Shown piece by piece: positions 18,601 to 24,840 of a DNA stretch of 38,588 nt (position 1 is the first letter of the stretch; every line of letters begins with the position of its first letter). This DNA is from Bacteroidota bacterium. GTDB taxonomy: Bacteria > Bacteroidota > Bacteroidia > Cytophagales > Cyclobacteriaceae. The stretch spans positions 1 through 38,588 of the forward strand of contig JAEZEH010000120.1 in the NCBI GenBank assembly GCA_023417785.1. The letters are read 5' to 3'. The notes under the pieces were generated by a model. It saw nothing but the letters and a program-made list of their open reading frames with translations. It was not told the DNA's origin and made no database searches. The translations under genes and the position numbers were made by a program.

Positions 18601-20317
18601 CCTCACCAACAACGGACCCTCAGCATCGTTTTCAGCGGGGAATGGCACCGACGCATTGATTGTATCCGGCAACCTGACCAATTCGGGAAATGCGTTGTTC
18701 CAGACAGGAACAGATAGCGTAGGCGTGCGGGGTTCGCTTTTAAACAGCGGCACATTTATCGCCGGATCGGGGGCAATACGTATCACGAATTCACTGACAA
18801 ATACCTCAGGGTCTTTCTCGGCAGGATCGGGAGTACTTCGTGTAAAGGATGGGGTCACTAATAACGCAACTTATAATGCAGGTACAGGTGAAGTCATCAT
18901 AACAGGAGCACTGACCAATACTGGCGCATCCGCGATTTTTGCAGGCAGTCCCAATGTAACCACACTCAGCGGAGACTTCATCAACTCGGCGGGAGCGGTC
19001 TTCAATGCCAACTCCGGAGCATATACCGTAGGTGGTAACTGGACAAATACGGCGACGTTCAATGCACAAAATAGTAACGTAAATTTTGTGTCGGCGACCA
19101 ATCAAACCGTCAGTGGCGCCACGGTATTTTACAATGCCTCGAAAGGAAGTGGCGGGTCATTAATACTCAATAGCGGAATTGGCATAAACAATCAACTAAC
19201 GTTTACCGACGGCAGGATAGTTACGGGTTCCAATGTAGTATCACTAACCAATACGGCTGTCCAGCCGGTAATCGGGTATGATGCATCGTCTTATATTGAT
19301 GGAATCGTCGCCATCTCATTTCCCGATGCAGCCGGATCAGGTCGCGTTTTTCCTGTGGGCAAGGGTTCGGTTTACAGGCCAGTGACTATCAGACAAACGG
19401 CTGCGTCGAGTACTCCCGTTGTCAGAGTGGAAATGATTAATACGCCGCCCACCGGAACACCGCCGCCAGGCGTAGGCATACTTTCTGAAGCAAGGTATTA
19501 TTCCGTCGACTTGCTTTCGGGAACAATTGCTTCACCCACTGTGGAACTAAGTTTCAATACGAATGGTGTACCTGATGAAGATATCCCTGTTCCGGGGAAT
19601 GCCAGAATAGTTCGCGGCACAAGTTCATCGGGGCCATGGACTGATGAAGGTGGTTCCGGCGTATTTTCTCCGGCTGATCCTGCAGGATATGCGACCTCCG
19701 GCATAACGTCCATTTCCAACCCCACTTATTTCGCACTTGCCTATCCCGACGGAATACTTCCAATTGGTCTCTCAAAATTTGAAGCCCTGCTGCTCAACGG
19801 GGAAGTTCACCTTGAATGGCAGACATACTCGGAACTCAATAATCACTATTTCACTATTGAAAGAAGTTCACCCGAACTTCATTTTGATTCGCTTGGCCAG
19901 CGAATGGGTGCCGGTACAAGTATCACTCCTAAGGGCTATTCTTTTATTGATCGTTTTCCTCTAACAGGACGGTCCTATTACAGACTAAAGCAAACCGATT
20001 TCAACGGTACGCATACCTATTCCGATGTCATTGGGATTAGCAATGCCGATAATACATCGCCAGTGTTGCGCGTAGTACCAAACCCAACGGAGCCGGGAAC
20101 GGATACGTTTGTCAGGCTATATAATGCCAGTGATCCGAATGTGAGGATTTATATCTTCGATACGGCCGGAAGACTTCTCATTCAGAAAGAGATTCAGCTA
20201 AACGGCCAAATAAGTCTGACGGAGCTGGACAACAACGGAAGTTTCAGGGCAGGAATGTATCTGATGAAAGTCTTCGTCGACAACGGTTTCGTGTACACCA
20301 AGTTTACGGTCAAATGA
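12644..20317 (+). CDS. Giant T9SS-secreted beta-repeat surface protein
   Basis: The 2557-residue product starts with a Sec signal (MRTLFLIMTLVVGILSTANA). It ends with a T9SS type A sorting domain at about 2473-2557 (VVPNPTEPG, IYIFDTAGRLL, GMYLMKVFVDNG), so it should be exported through the type IX system and attached or released at the surface. Between these are hundreds of short Gly/Thr/Asn/Ser-rich strands such as LTINAGGT and NLTNSG, typical of beta-helix or stacked-sheet adhesins. At about 2370-2460 is the LPIGLSKFEALLLNGEVHLE and WQTYSELNNHYFTIERS domain, which commonly precedes the sorting domain. Three super-modules of about 890 residues can be aligned by eye, starting near residues 22, 904 and 1799. 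No catalytic motif is seen. It is probably an adhesin or matrix protein; ligands are unknown. Long frames on the opposite strand are by-products of the repeats. Confidence 0.92.
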   Translation: MRTLFLIMTLVVGILSTANAVTYYTYVNGGSSGPWANAGTWTTDPSGLTLIGSAVPANSDNVVILNGFTVILGANVTTTGHSVTINAGGVLDLATFTISPLNVLAGTGMLRMGSGFFPMVTTNTLALNTTATVEYYDFTGTIPASVNYPNLTFRNTTATNHTIRVSNASSYNLAVAGNITTISSGTGSLTLTLGTQAGNPINATISRNVNIGANTTINAGIFNSIHSMSVLGNMTNNGTVDFSNSAQYSASNNGAVHLTFTGSTNNTLACNGSTDLYTLTVNKGSSSTYILSLTSTNVANLRLFSNGALLTITNGTLRLGANIDIPRIWGSGSANYDVGSVSTSPMLWIDGADVSFGSAALVVYGKFRITAGSFSSLGGQGTVIREDGQYIIEGGTFTTTKFRPSSTSPDHRGTFIMSGGTFNAIGVDGSDTNYARFSHPYPEQVFIMTGGTINVHNAQRNGNGANGGIHIGSKASNYTITGGTFNAVLSGAAPFFNITSTVPFWNLNISRIDGATTARLAGTGTATGSLSGSITTAQPLTVLNEFTIDGANSPIFDAGGLNVTLGGNLTINAGGTYTPGNNTTIFNGATDQLFSNNGTITSGLYDMEVNKASGTISLGGSASSFTVTHFLNIQSGVLNDNGKTLNVSGNIYNQAFHTGTGSITLNGSATQTISGDGTGAFGNIVLANANNPGVQATADLTISGILTLAGTGLSLFDIGIHQLRLSSSSAGAVAVTGNAFSSSKMIRTAGFQSDGGVRKTYGSLSAFTFPFGSGTNYTPATVQLTSAPTTYGDVTMRPVNARHPLVSAGNTNNLTWYWKATTTGFTGIPSNGVSMVFHYLDANVVPAGDDSNYIPARYNPTAWMTINDPAQVVEGSNQIRFTNVGYLDGEFTAGVASAFGIVRIFYSKRSGNWNNVTPGATPWSNVSHTGPDASVFPTFGDQVYIGDGVSNNHTITITTNGQGSGGLELNAGSTLNVGTSTGHNFGAFDNQKITGSGTLRISAASATAQFPAGDFGNFIRAAGGTVEYYSTGVQDFTIPVSSAAPTNLPLDSYRHLIITPGTGRYVTMPNQDLRIYGNMTVQGVGSTGVARLNSAASRALTIDGNLSVSSGNLQFRNAAGQALEIGGNLLVAANAIFDHSGIGGDATNTILLNGNLVNNGTLDFFSSNGRVTNITFTGVANTGVTGTGATTDFSTVTVAKGLNQSSILEVNATAFTLSGASPTLTLQSGTFRLTSAQTLIIANGTDFTIPAAARLSANGGTLRVAGGNGVDLLLSGTLEILNGTVDIGTVSADNSIEYAATGTPTISASGGFLNVRSQIRRSGATAQGALIYNQSGNAVVRVGISSAAEGTRGIFEILNTGSQFNTSGGTLEVRRGFGSGSQHEVFIQPTSSTVTGGTIELGMVGTGQTIRINTTAPLYNLTVTGTSTIARLEANPLTLRGSLEIQPETVFNANGLNVSVAGNFTNLNSSNSTNVTGGGYRPGSASQITTLNGSTNHQNLTGTSGNLSTFANLVINNTFASGVIALQANTNVRVNGMLTMTSGTVAGGANTITALGTISNSARHTSTAGGSLRIEGGSMQVITGNGNGVFGAVVLNNASGALLGANQEITETLTFTNGALTINSNRLTLSSPSLTSIVGANASRYIITSGNLPDGGVTKTFAASVTSGSFTFPIGVPGKYTPASYLISTGGSGGTINVKPVNGKHPNATGSGTAYINYYWSVTNTGVSITSLTHTYTYLAADESGNIMDYFDARFQDGAWAIGVTPGNPNTATRVITFTNTNLTGDYTAGEATAFVNPTTYTSIASGSWNADLSVWDVDPPGTNLGPPPGSFVIISEGTTVTIPTNNKRTASLDIRGRLHLGTTTGHDFSVVTTSGAGERTMQLQSSTFPSGNFSAFTSAGGGTVEYNGTVTLPTQPVYNNLTFTGAGIKVMANADLTVNGGLTIIAGTVDNATHNSSITLVSPTSDLINNSVFVAGTGAIAVGRNLTNNGPSASFSAGNGTDALIVSGNLTNSGNALFQTGTDSVGVRGSLLNSGTFIAGSGAIRITNSLTNTSGSFSAGSGVLRVKDGVTNNATYNAGTGEVIITGALTNTGASAIFAGSPNVTTLSGDFINSAGAVFNANSGAYTVGGNWTNTATFNAQNSNVNFVSATNQTVSGATVFYNASKGSGGSLILNSGIGINNQLTFTDGRIVTGSNVVSLTNTAVQPVIGYDASSYIDGIVAISFPDAAGSGRVFPVGKGSVYRPVTIRQTAASSTPVVRVEMINTPPTGTPPPGVGILSEARYYSVDLLSGTIASPTVELSFNTNGVPDEDIPVPGNARIVRGTSSSGPWTDEGGSGVFSPADPAGYATSGITSISNPTYFALAYPDGILPIGLSKFEALLLNGEVHLEWQTYSELNNHYFTIERSSPELHFDSLGQRMGAGTSITPKGYSFIDRFPLTGRSYYRLKQTDFNGTHTYSDVIGISNADNTSPVLRVVPNPTEPGTDTFVRLYNASDPNVRIYIFDTAGRLLIQKEIQLNGQISLTELDNNGSFRAGMYLMKVFVDNGFVYTKFTVK
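12707..19990 (+). repeat. Three in-gene super-modules of about 2.65 kb
   Basis: Each module opens with a short W-containing strand (GTWTTD; SGNWNN; SGSWNADLSVW), then a P-rich link, D/VxI strands, LNVGTSTGHNF or LHLGTTTGHDF, and FPAGDFGNF or FPSGNFSAF with GGGTVEY. Modules 1 and 2 end with SDGGVRKTY/PDGGVTKTF, FPFG/FPIG, YTPA, RPVNARHP/KPVNGKHP and a GDYTAGE-like close; module 3 has a diverged version (VFPVGKGSVYRPV). Starts near codons 22, 904 and 1799 give spacings of about 882 and 895 codons. The modules are clearly related at protein level but diverged. Confidence 0.7.
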
Positions 20318-20401
20318 GTTGCCGATAATTTGTACGATTGGAAATGCAGAGGTCTGAACCTGGATTTATGGGATTAGCATGATTTCCGTGATTTCTTGTT
20401 C

Positions 20402-20494
20402 TCCGGTCACGACCGGATAACACATTCCGTCACGCCGGACTTATGTGATTTGTATGATCTTCATATTATCCGGTCACGACCGGATAACGCATTC
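20402..20494. repeat. Two copies of a palindromic direct repeat
   Basis: The 20-mer TCCGGTCACGACCGGATAAC occurs at 20402-20421 and 20469-20488, each followed by a near-identical CATTC. Each copy is itself a palindrome: in the second, arms TTATCCGGTC and GACCGGATAA flank AC (20466-20487) with no mismatch; the first has one mismatch. They lie 67 bases apart, just upstream of the promoter of the GH88 gene. They could be operator sites for a dimeric regulator or intergenic repeats; there is no T-run, so they are not terminators. Confidence 0.6.
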
Positions 20495-20508
20495 AATCAG
20501 GGCAATCA

Positions 20509-20538
20509 TTGAATCAAACAAATCCCGGTCTATCTTTG
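20509..20538 (+). promoter_or_regulatory. Bacteroidota-type promoter abutting the GH88 start codon
   Basis: TTG at 20509-20511, 19 bases, then a perfect TATCTTTG at 20531-20538. The start codon is at 20543, so transcription would begin at or within a few bases of the ATG. This suggests a leaderless message. Confidence 0.65.
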
Positions 20539-20542
20539 CTCC

Positions 20543-21607
20543 ATGCGTCCCTTTTTAATCCTTCTATTGATTGCCTCCGGCTGTTCGAAAAAGTCTTCCA
20601 CCGCTTTCTGGACCCCGCAGTCCGATCCCAAAGTCATCGCGTCACGGATCACCGATAATCTCGTCGCACGGGAGGAGTACATGAAATACAAATCACCTGA
20701 TCTGAACACTTTCCATTACGCTGAGGCATGTGCAGCATTTGGCGCAGCGCGTATGGCCGGACTGGTAAACGATACGAGTGCCATCCGCAAACTCGTGAAA
20801 CGTTATGAGCCCCTGCTCGACGGAGTTATCCTCGGCCCCGGAATCCACGTAGATGTGAACGTATATGGCATCCTGCCTATGGAACTTTACAAGCACACCG
20901 GTGACGAACGTTTCTTGAAGCAGGGACTTGACCTGGCCGATGTGCAATGGCATGATCCGCAACCCGATGGGCTTACCAATCAGACACGCTACTGGATCGA
21001 CGACATGTATATGATTGGAAGTCTGCAGACACAGGCTTACAGGATCACTAACAATCCGGTGTACATGGAGCGCGCAGCCGCACAACTTGCTGACTATATA
21101 CAAAAGCTTCAGCAACCCAACGGATTATTCTTCCACGGTCCCGAGGCTCCGCTGTACTGGGGTCGTGGAAACGGATGGGTTGCTGCGGGAATCGCCGAGG
21201 TGTTGTCCGAACTTCCCAAAGAGGACAAGCATTACGATACACTGGTTGGGAGCTATGTCAAAATGATGAACGCGTTGCTGAAGTATCAGGAGGAAGACGG
21301 AATGTGGCGCCAACTTATTGATCACGACCAGGCATGGAAAGAAACTTCGTGCACAGCAATGTTTGGCTATGCCATCTCTGTTGGCGTCAGGAAGGGAATA
21401 CTCCCTGAACAGACATTCAGACCATCATATGAAAAAGCCTGGCTTGCCCTTTGTGATTACGTAAATGAAAACGGTGAACTAACCGACATCTGCGTCGGCA
21501 CCGGTCAAAGCACAGACCCGCAGTATTACCTCGATCGGCCCCGTCACACCGGCGACATGCACGGCCAGGCACCGATGCTATGGTTTGCCTACAGCTTATT
21601 GAAATGA
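20543..21607 (+). CDS. GH88/GH105 unsaturated glycuronyl hydrolase-like lipoprotein
   Basis: The protein has the six-hairpin alpha/alpha barrel signatures of the GH88/GH105 family, which cleaves the unsaturated uronic acid left by polysaccharide lyases (for example YteR/YesR on rhamnogalacturonan fragments). The visible motifs are YWIDDMYMIGSL with D153-D154 (catalytic Asp region), PLYWGRGNGWVAAGI near 203-217, WKETSCTAMFGYAI near 273-286, DICVGTGQS and GDMHGQAPMLW near the C-terminus. A very short signal with lipobox IASGC (C14) makes it a lipoprotein, probably facing the periplasm or surface. The length of 354 aa is normal. The start is fixed by the signal peptide. It appears to be a single-gene unit behind its own promoter; no lyase or SusCD pair is next to it, so the natural glycan is not evident. 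Confidence 0.9.
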   Translation: MRPFLILLLIASGCSKKSSTAFWTPQSDPKVIASRITDNLVAREEYMKYKSPDLNTFHYAEACAAFGAARMAGLVNDTSAIRKLVKRYEPLLDGVILGPGIHVDVNVYGILPMELYKHTGDERFLKQGLDLADVQWHDPQPDGLTNQTRYWIDDMYMIGSLQTQAYRITNNPVYMERAAAQLADYIQKLQQPNGLFFHGPEAPLYWGRGNGWVAAGIAEVLSELPKEDKHYDTLVGSYVKMMNALLKYQEEDGMWRQLIDHDQAWKETSCTAMFGYAISVGVRKGILPEQTFRPSYEKAWLALCDYVNENGELTDICVGTGQSTDPQYYLDRPRHTGDMHGQAPMLWFAYSLLK

Positions 21608-21636
21608 CCGCTGGTCGTACCGTCGAACACAATACA

Positions 21637-21834
21637 CTCCGGCTTCTGGCAAGGTAGAACCGGAGGTTATTAGAATCTGCCCTCGCTGACTTAGTATTCG
21701 TACCGATCCCACGAAAGGGCTGTATGTCCTGGTAGATTTGTATTTGAGCCGGAACCAACGTTTTTCATAATAGCCCCGGATTATCCAGTCCCGAATAAGT
21801 GCATATCCGTCGTTAAAAACTAAAGTCCTATTGA
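21637..21834 (-). repeat. Degenerate, reverse-oriented copy of the multi-hairpin element
   Basis: Read on the minus strand, this stretch shows diverged versions of the units seen in the better copies: GGACTTTAGT near 21834-21823, GCACTTATTCGGGAC at 21804-21790, and AATAACCTCCGG at 21671-21660 followed by a CTCCGG/CCGGAG stem closing at 21637. The order is shuffled relative to the intact copies, so more than one fragment may be present. The CTCCGG/CCGGAG hairpin lies just after the GH88 stop codon but has no T-run. Confidence 0.4.
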
Positions 21835-21922
21835 GGAGTGTGGTCAATTTTTATTAAGATCCAACCCTCGCCGACTTTAATATTCGTGACACTTACACAA
21901 AAAGGGGTTTAAGCTCTGGCAG
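21675..21922 (+). repeat. Pair of imperfect direct repeats
   Basis: Two stretches of about 60 bases (21675-21731 and 21859-21922) share the order ATC, CCCTCGC, GACTTA or GACTTTA, TATTCGT, then AAAGGGCT or AAAGGGGT and a CTGG end. The second also matches the last two units of the multi-hairpin element (TTCGTGAC, then a GGG-TTTA-CTC unit). They look like eroded partial copies of that family. Confidence 0.4.
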
Positions 21923-21959
21923 CGTTTGGCTTGATTCGAAAAACAAGAGAATTTGACAA

Positions 21960-22085
21960 TAACCTCCGGATTTATCCTGGTCTATCCGGAGGGATACAAG
22001 AAGATACAAAAAGGACTTTAGTCCTGAAACCTGGCTGCACGCTTTCGGGACGAATACCGTGAAAGGGCTTTAGCCCTATTCGCAG
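21960..22085 (+). repeat. Multi-hairpin element, copy A
   Basis: The copy holds four consecutive inverted repeats: CCTCCGGAT with ATCCGGAGG (21963-21992), GGAC-TTTA-GTCC, a diverged CACG-CTTT-CGGG, and GGGC-TTTA-GCCC. The order and loops are the same as in copies B (26717), C (27772) and D (33857). It lies between the 3' ends of the GH88 and TonB-receptor genes. Confidence 0.65.
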
Positions 22086-22146
22086 GAACCGCGTAACTTT
22101 GAGACTGACTGGGTTTGCTATGATTTGACCTGGCATATCCGCATGG

Positions 22147-22174
22147 AAAAAAAATAGCCTGCGAAAACGCAGGC
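22147..22174 (-). terminator. Rho-independent terminator of the TonB-dependent receptor gene
   Basis: On the minus strand a perfect 7-bp stem GCCTGCG / CGCAGGC with a TTTT loop (22157-22174) is followed by TA and eight Ts (22154-22147). It lies 28 bases beyond the receptor's stop codon. Confidence 0.9.
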
Positions 22175-22201
22175 CATTCTTCAACTATTACTTAACTCCC
22201 A

Positions 22202-24247
22202 TCAAAATCTGTAATTCAATCCAGTCCGGAACATACGTCCTGTCCACTGTGCGTCATAGTCACGCTGACCACCATAAGGGCCAGAGAAATGGTTGTCGTC
22301 AAAAAGGTTGTACACATTCACACTTGCGCTCAAGCCTTTGTAGATGTTAACTGTACCGGCAAGATTAAGACGAATGAAGCCGTCTGCGTTCGCAGTATTG
22401 CCCACGCCTTCGGGAACATCAGCCTGGTAGTCTGAAGGTGTATTCCGGTTGGAGAAATACAATCCGCTCAGGCTGATTCTGGCCCGGTCTCCAAAATGAT
22501 ACGTTGCCGTGAAGTTACCGGTGAGTTTGCTCATGAAGAGCAGATCGCTTTCGGAAAACTGCATCTCCTGTGATGCGTAAATAATGTCATCCGTACGGAA
22601 ACCACCCAGCTCTTCCGTAGCATTTATCTTGTAGGAAAGGCCGGCCAGCATGCTGATTTTCCGGGTTGGTTTAAACACTGTGTTCAGTTCCACGCCGGTG
22701 ATGCGGCGGCTGTCGAAGTTGAATGACACTTCGTCGTCGATGATACGCATATCGCCGCCGTTGGTCTGAATCGAATCTACGAGAACCTCACTGATAAAAT
22801 CGGTGTAGTCGTTATTGTAGAGCGTCACGTTTACATCGATTTTATTCGACACATATCCAAACTGCAGCTCAAGGGTTTTGAGTTTTTCGGGCGTAACTTC
22901 ATTATAACCCACTATGTCAAGGTATTCCCGGTAGGAAGGAGTGCGATAAGCGGTTCCGAAGAGGAGTTTACCATACCAGTTCTTTGTGAATGATCCGGTA
23001 AGACCAAGACGGTAGTTGAACTGATTGTCAAAATCCGACAGCAGATCGTAGCGAAGTCCGGTGGTGAGTGCGAAAACATTCGAGAGGTTGTACGTATCCT
23101 GCATAAAGAATCCCACCGCACTTCTGGTGAACGTTGTATTACCGCCAACGATCATGTCCTCGACCTCTTTCTCAGGCATCACGGTTACTACACGCATATC
23201 GTTTGCCATGTCATTTAGTACACTGATACCGCCAATGAACTCATGCTTTTTCATTTTGACGAAGTACTCCGCATCGCCACCATAAATAGTTGAGTTTAAA
23301 TATTCAGTCGATATCGATCTGATTTCATTACTTGTGGCGTTAGTGAACTTCGTCTTGTCAATCTCAAAGTTGTACTTGTTATAGAATGCTCTGAATTTTA
23401 AGCTCGCATTATTGTTGATGTCAAGCGAATAAGTGGCTGCCCCGTAAATCGGATTTCGGGTGAACGAATAATCGCCCTTGGCATCACGGTATCTATAAGG
23501 ATACTCATAATGCGTATAGCTACCCATTAACTGAAGTCCTTTATACTCGTACTTTGCCATGAATGAACTATTCACCGCAGTTTGATCATGTCTCCGCACT
23601 TTGCCGTCGGAATTGAGGTCAGGGGAGAAGCCATCTGTCTTGAAGAAGTTCCCGTTTACGAACAAACCTTTGTAGTCTGCCTGAGCGTTGGCTGAATACG
23701 AATTAAACGAACCCGCTTTAAGTGAAACGCTTTTGCCGGTGCGCTTGGTCGTAATGCTTACAACACCCGAAAAACTGTTGGTACCATAAAGCACCGAACC
23801 AGGACCATTTATGATTTCGACGCGTTCAACTGTTTCAATCGGAATCATCTCGTCTATATTGAAATTTCCGTAATAGCTGTCGCGCATAGGCACGCCGTCA
23901 ATGAGCAGAAGCACTTTGTTGTTGTAGCGCGATTGTACGCCACGCACCCACGTCAGTTGGTGGCCTGCCCGATATTCCTGAATTTCAAACCCAGGAACCT
24001 GGTCGAGTACTTCCCTCAATGTTTGGAAGCCATGTTCATTGATATCCGACTTGGTGAATAATCGTATAACGGAGGGTGCTTTTTGCATGCTCATCTCCGT
24101 CTTTGTTGATGACACCACCCGGATATTCATTAGTTCCTCTAAAGACAATGTGTAAAAGTCGATGCTGTCATTGTCGAGTGTAATCTGCTGTGCATACCCT
24201 GCATGAAGGGTTGCCATCAACAGCAGCAGACCAATTGTTTTCTTCAT
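22202..24247 (-). CDS. TonB-dependent outer-membrane receptor
   Basis: The 681-residue product has a signal peptide (MKKTIGLLLLMATLHAGYA). It continues with LSLEELMNIRVVSSTKTEMS, a common opening before the plug, and the plug domain at about 55-165, with LREVLDQVPGFEIQEY, WVRGVQSRYNNKVLLLIDGV, and RVEIINGPGSVLYGTNSFSG followed by VVSITTK. A long alternating beta-barrel follows, ending SGPYGGQRDY...RTGLNYRF, with the C-terminal aromatic typical of barrel insertion. The N-terminal carboxypeptidase-regulatory domain of SusC-type receptors is absent, so it belongs to the BtuB/CirA-like group. The ligand cannot be deduced. It has a -7 promoter element about 70 bases upstream and its own terminator. 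The divergent neighbour at 24841 encodes a choice-of-anchor-I lipoprotein, and the two may be co-regulated. Confidence 0.93.
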   Translation of the reverse strand: MKKTIGLLLLMATLHAGYAQQITLDNDSIDFYTLSLEELMNIRVVSSTKTEMSMQKAPSVIRLFTKSDINEHGFQTLREVLDQVPGFEIQEYRAGHQLTWVRGVQSRYNNKVLLLIDGVPMRDSYYGNFNIDEMIPIETVERVEIINGPGSVLYGTNSFSGVVSITTKRTGKSVSLKAGSFNSYSANAQADYKGLFVNGNFFKTDGFSPDLNSDGKVRRHDQTAVNSSFMAKYEYKGLQLMGSYTHYEYPYRYRDAKGDYSFTRNPIYGAATYSLDINNNASLKFRAFYNKYNFEIDKTKFTNATSNEIRSISTEYLNSTIYGGDAEYFVKMKKHEFIGGISVLNDMANDMRVVTVMPEKEVEDMIVGGNTTFTRSAVGFFMQDTYNLSNVFALTTGLRYDLLSDFDNQFNYRLGLTGSFTKNWYGKLLFGTAYRTPSYREYLDIVGYNEVTPEKLKTLELQFGYVSNKIDVNVTLYNNDYTDFISEVLVDSIQTNGGDMRIIDDEVSFNFDSRRITGVELNTVFKPTRKISMLAGLSYKINATEELGGFRTDDIIYASQEMQFSESDLLFMSKLTGNFTATYHFGDRARISLSGLYFSNRNTPSDYQADVPEGVGNTANADGFIRLNLAGTVNIYKGLSASVNVYNLFDDNHFSGPYGGQRDYDAQWTGRMFRTGLNYRF

Positions 24248-24840
24248 AAATATTGTAGGTTAGGTTTTTTTCTGCCCGATCAAAAAAAAACGTTTAATCG
24301 ATTCCAATCAGGGAAAACAAAGATAGAGTTGGTCAACGCTTGTTTTTTTTGTAACAGCGCCTGAAAGTTATCTCGTGTAAAGAGTTTTGGCTTTGAGGAA
24401 CCGAAAGGGCCCCGCTACGAATGACGCATCCCGATTTTTCAGGTGCGACAACTCGGGGTTGATTTTTAAAAAATTAACGAAACAATTTAATAATGCAGTT
24501 TTGATCTGTCCGGGAAGTGGATGCGACCTTTTCCAAATTTATTTGTGGTCATGTAAGTTTTTTGAGCGGACTACCATAATCAAAAAGCCACCAACAGGGT
24601 TCATGATACCTTATAATTCCGGGTTTTTAGAAAAAGAGAAATGACTATACTTGTGCCTGCTCGTTTGCAATGAGGCCTGGTGTTGGTGGTAACCGGAAAA
24701 ATCCGGTATGTATTGACGGTGGCGCTCCTCATTTAACATGGCGCAAGTCTTACATGGTTGGGTCGGAGCAGTAGCTACCTTATTTCTCGGATTTACCAAT
24801 GACGCATATCTTAAACCATATTTCTTAAATCAAATAATCT
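24248..24840. other. Divergent intergenic region, 593 bp
   Basis: No gene is supported here. The left end carries the receptor's -7 element (listed separately). Further right is a hairpin with arms ACCGGA and TCCGGT around AAAA (24692-24707), which has no T-run and could be a regulatory or protein-binding site in the leader of the plus-strand gene. No good promoter was found for the 24841 gene. Confidence 0.4.
24318..24325 (-). promoter_or_regulatory. -7 element of the TonB-receptor promoter
   Basis: On the minus strand this reads TATCTTTG, a perfect TAnnTTTG. The leader would be about 65 bases. I did not find a TTG at the expected 19-21 base distance upstream, so the call rests on the -7 element alone. 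Confidence 0.45.

Noticed and set aside
12718..19775. Many long minus-strand frames opposite the giant gene (up to 187 codons)
   Set aside because: They are by-products of Thr/Gly/Asn-rich repeats with biased codons; none has a recognisable motif, start context or promoter.
12644..20317. CRISPR-like periodicity from short recurring strings
   Set aside because: The recurring strings are in-frame protein repeats of variable length, without identical repeats and spacers.
24692..24707. ACCGGA-AAAA-TCCGGT hairpin as a terminator
   Set aside because: No T-run follows on either strand and no gene ends there.
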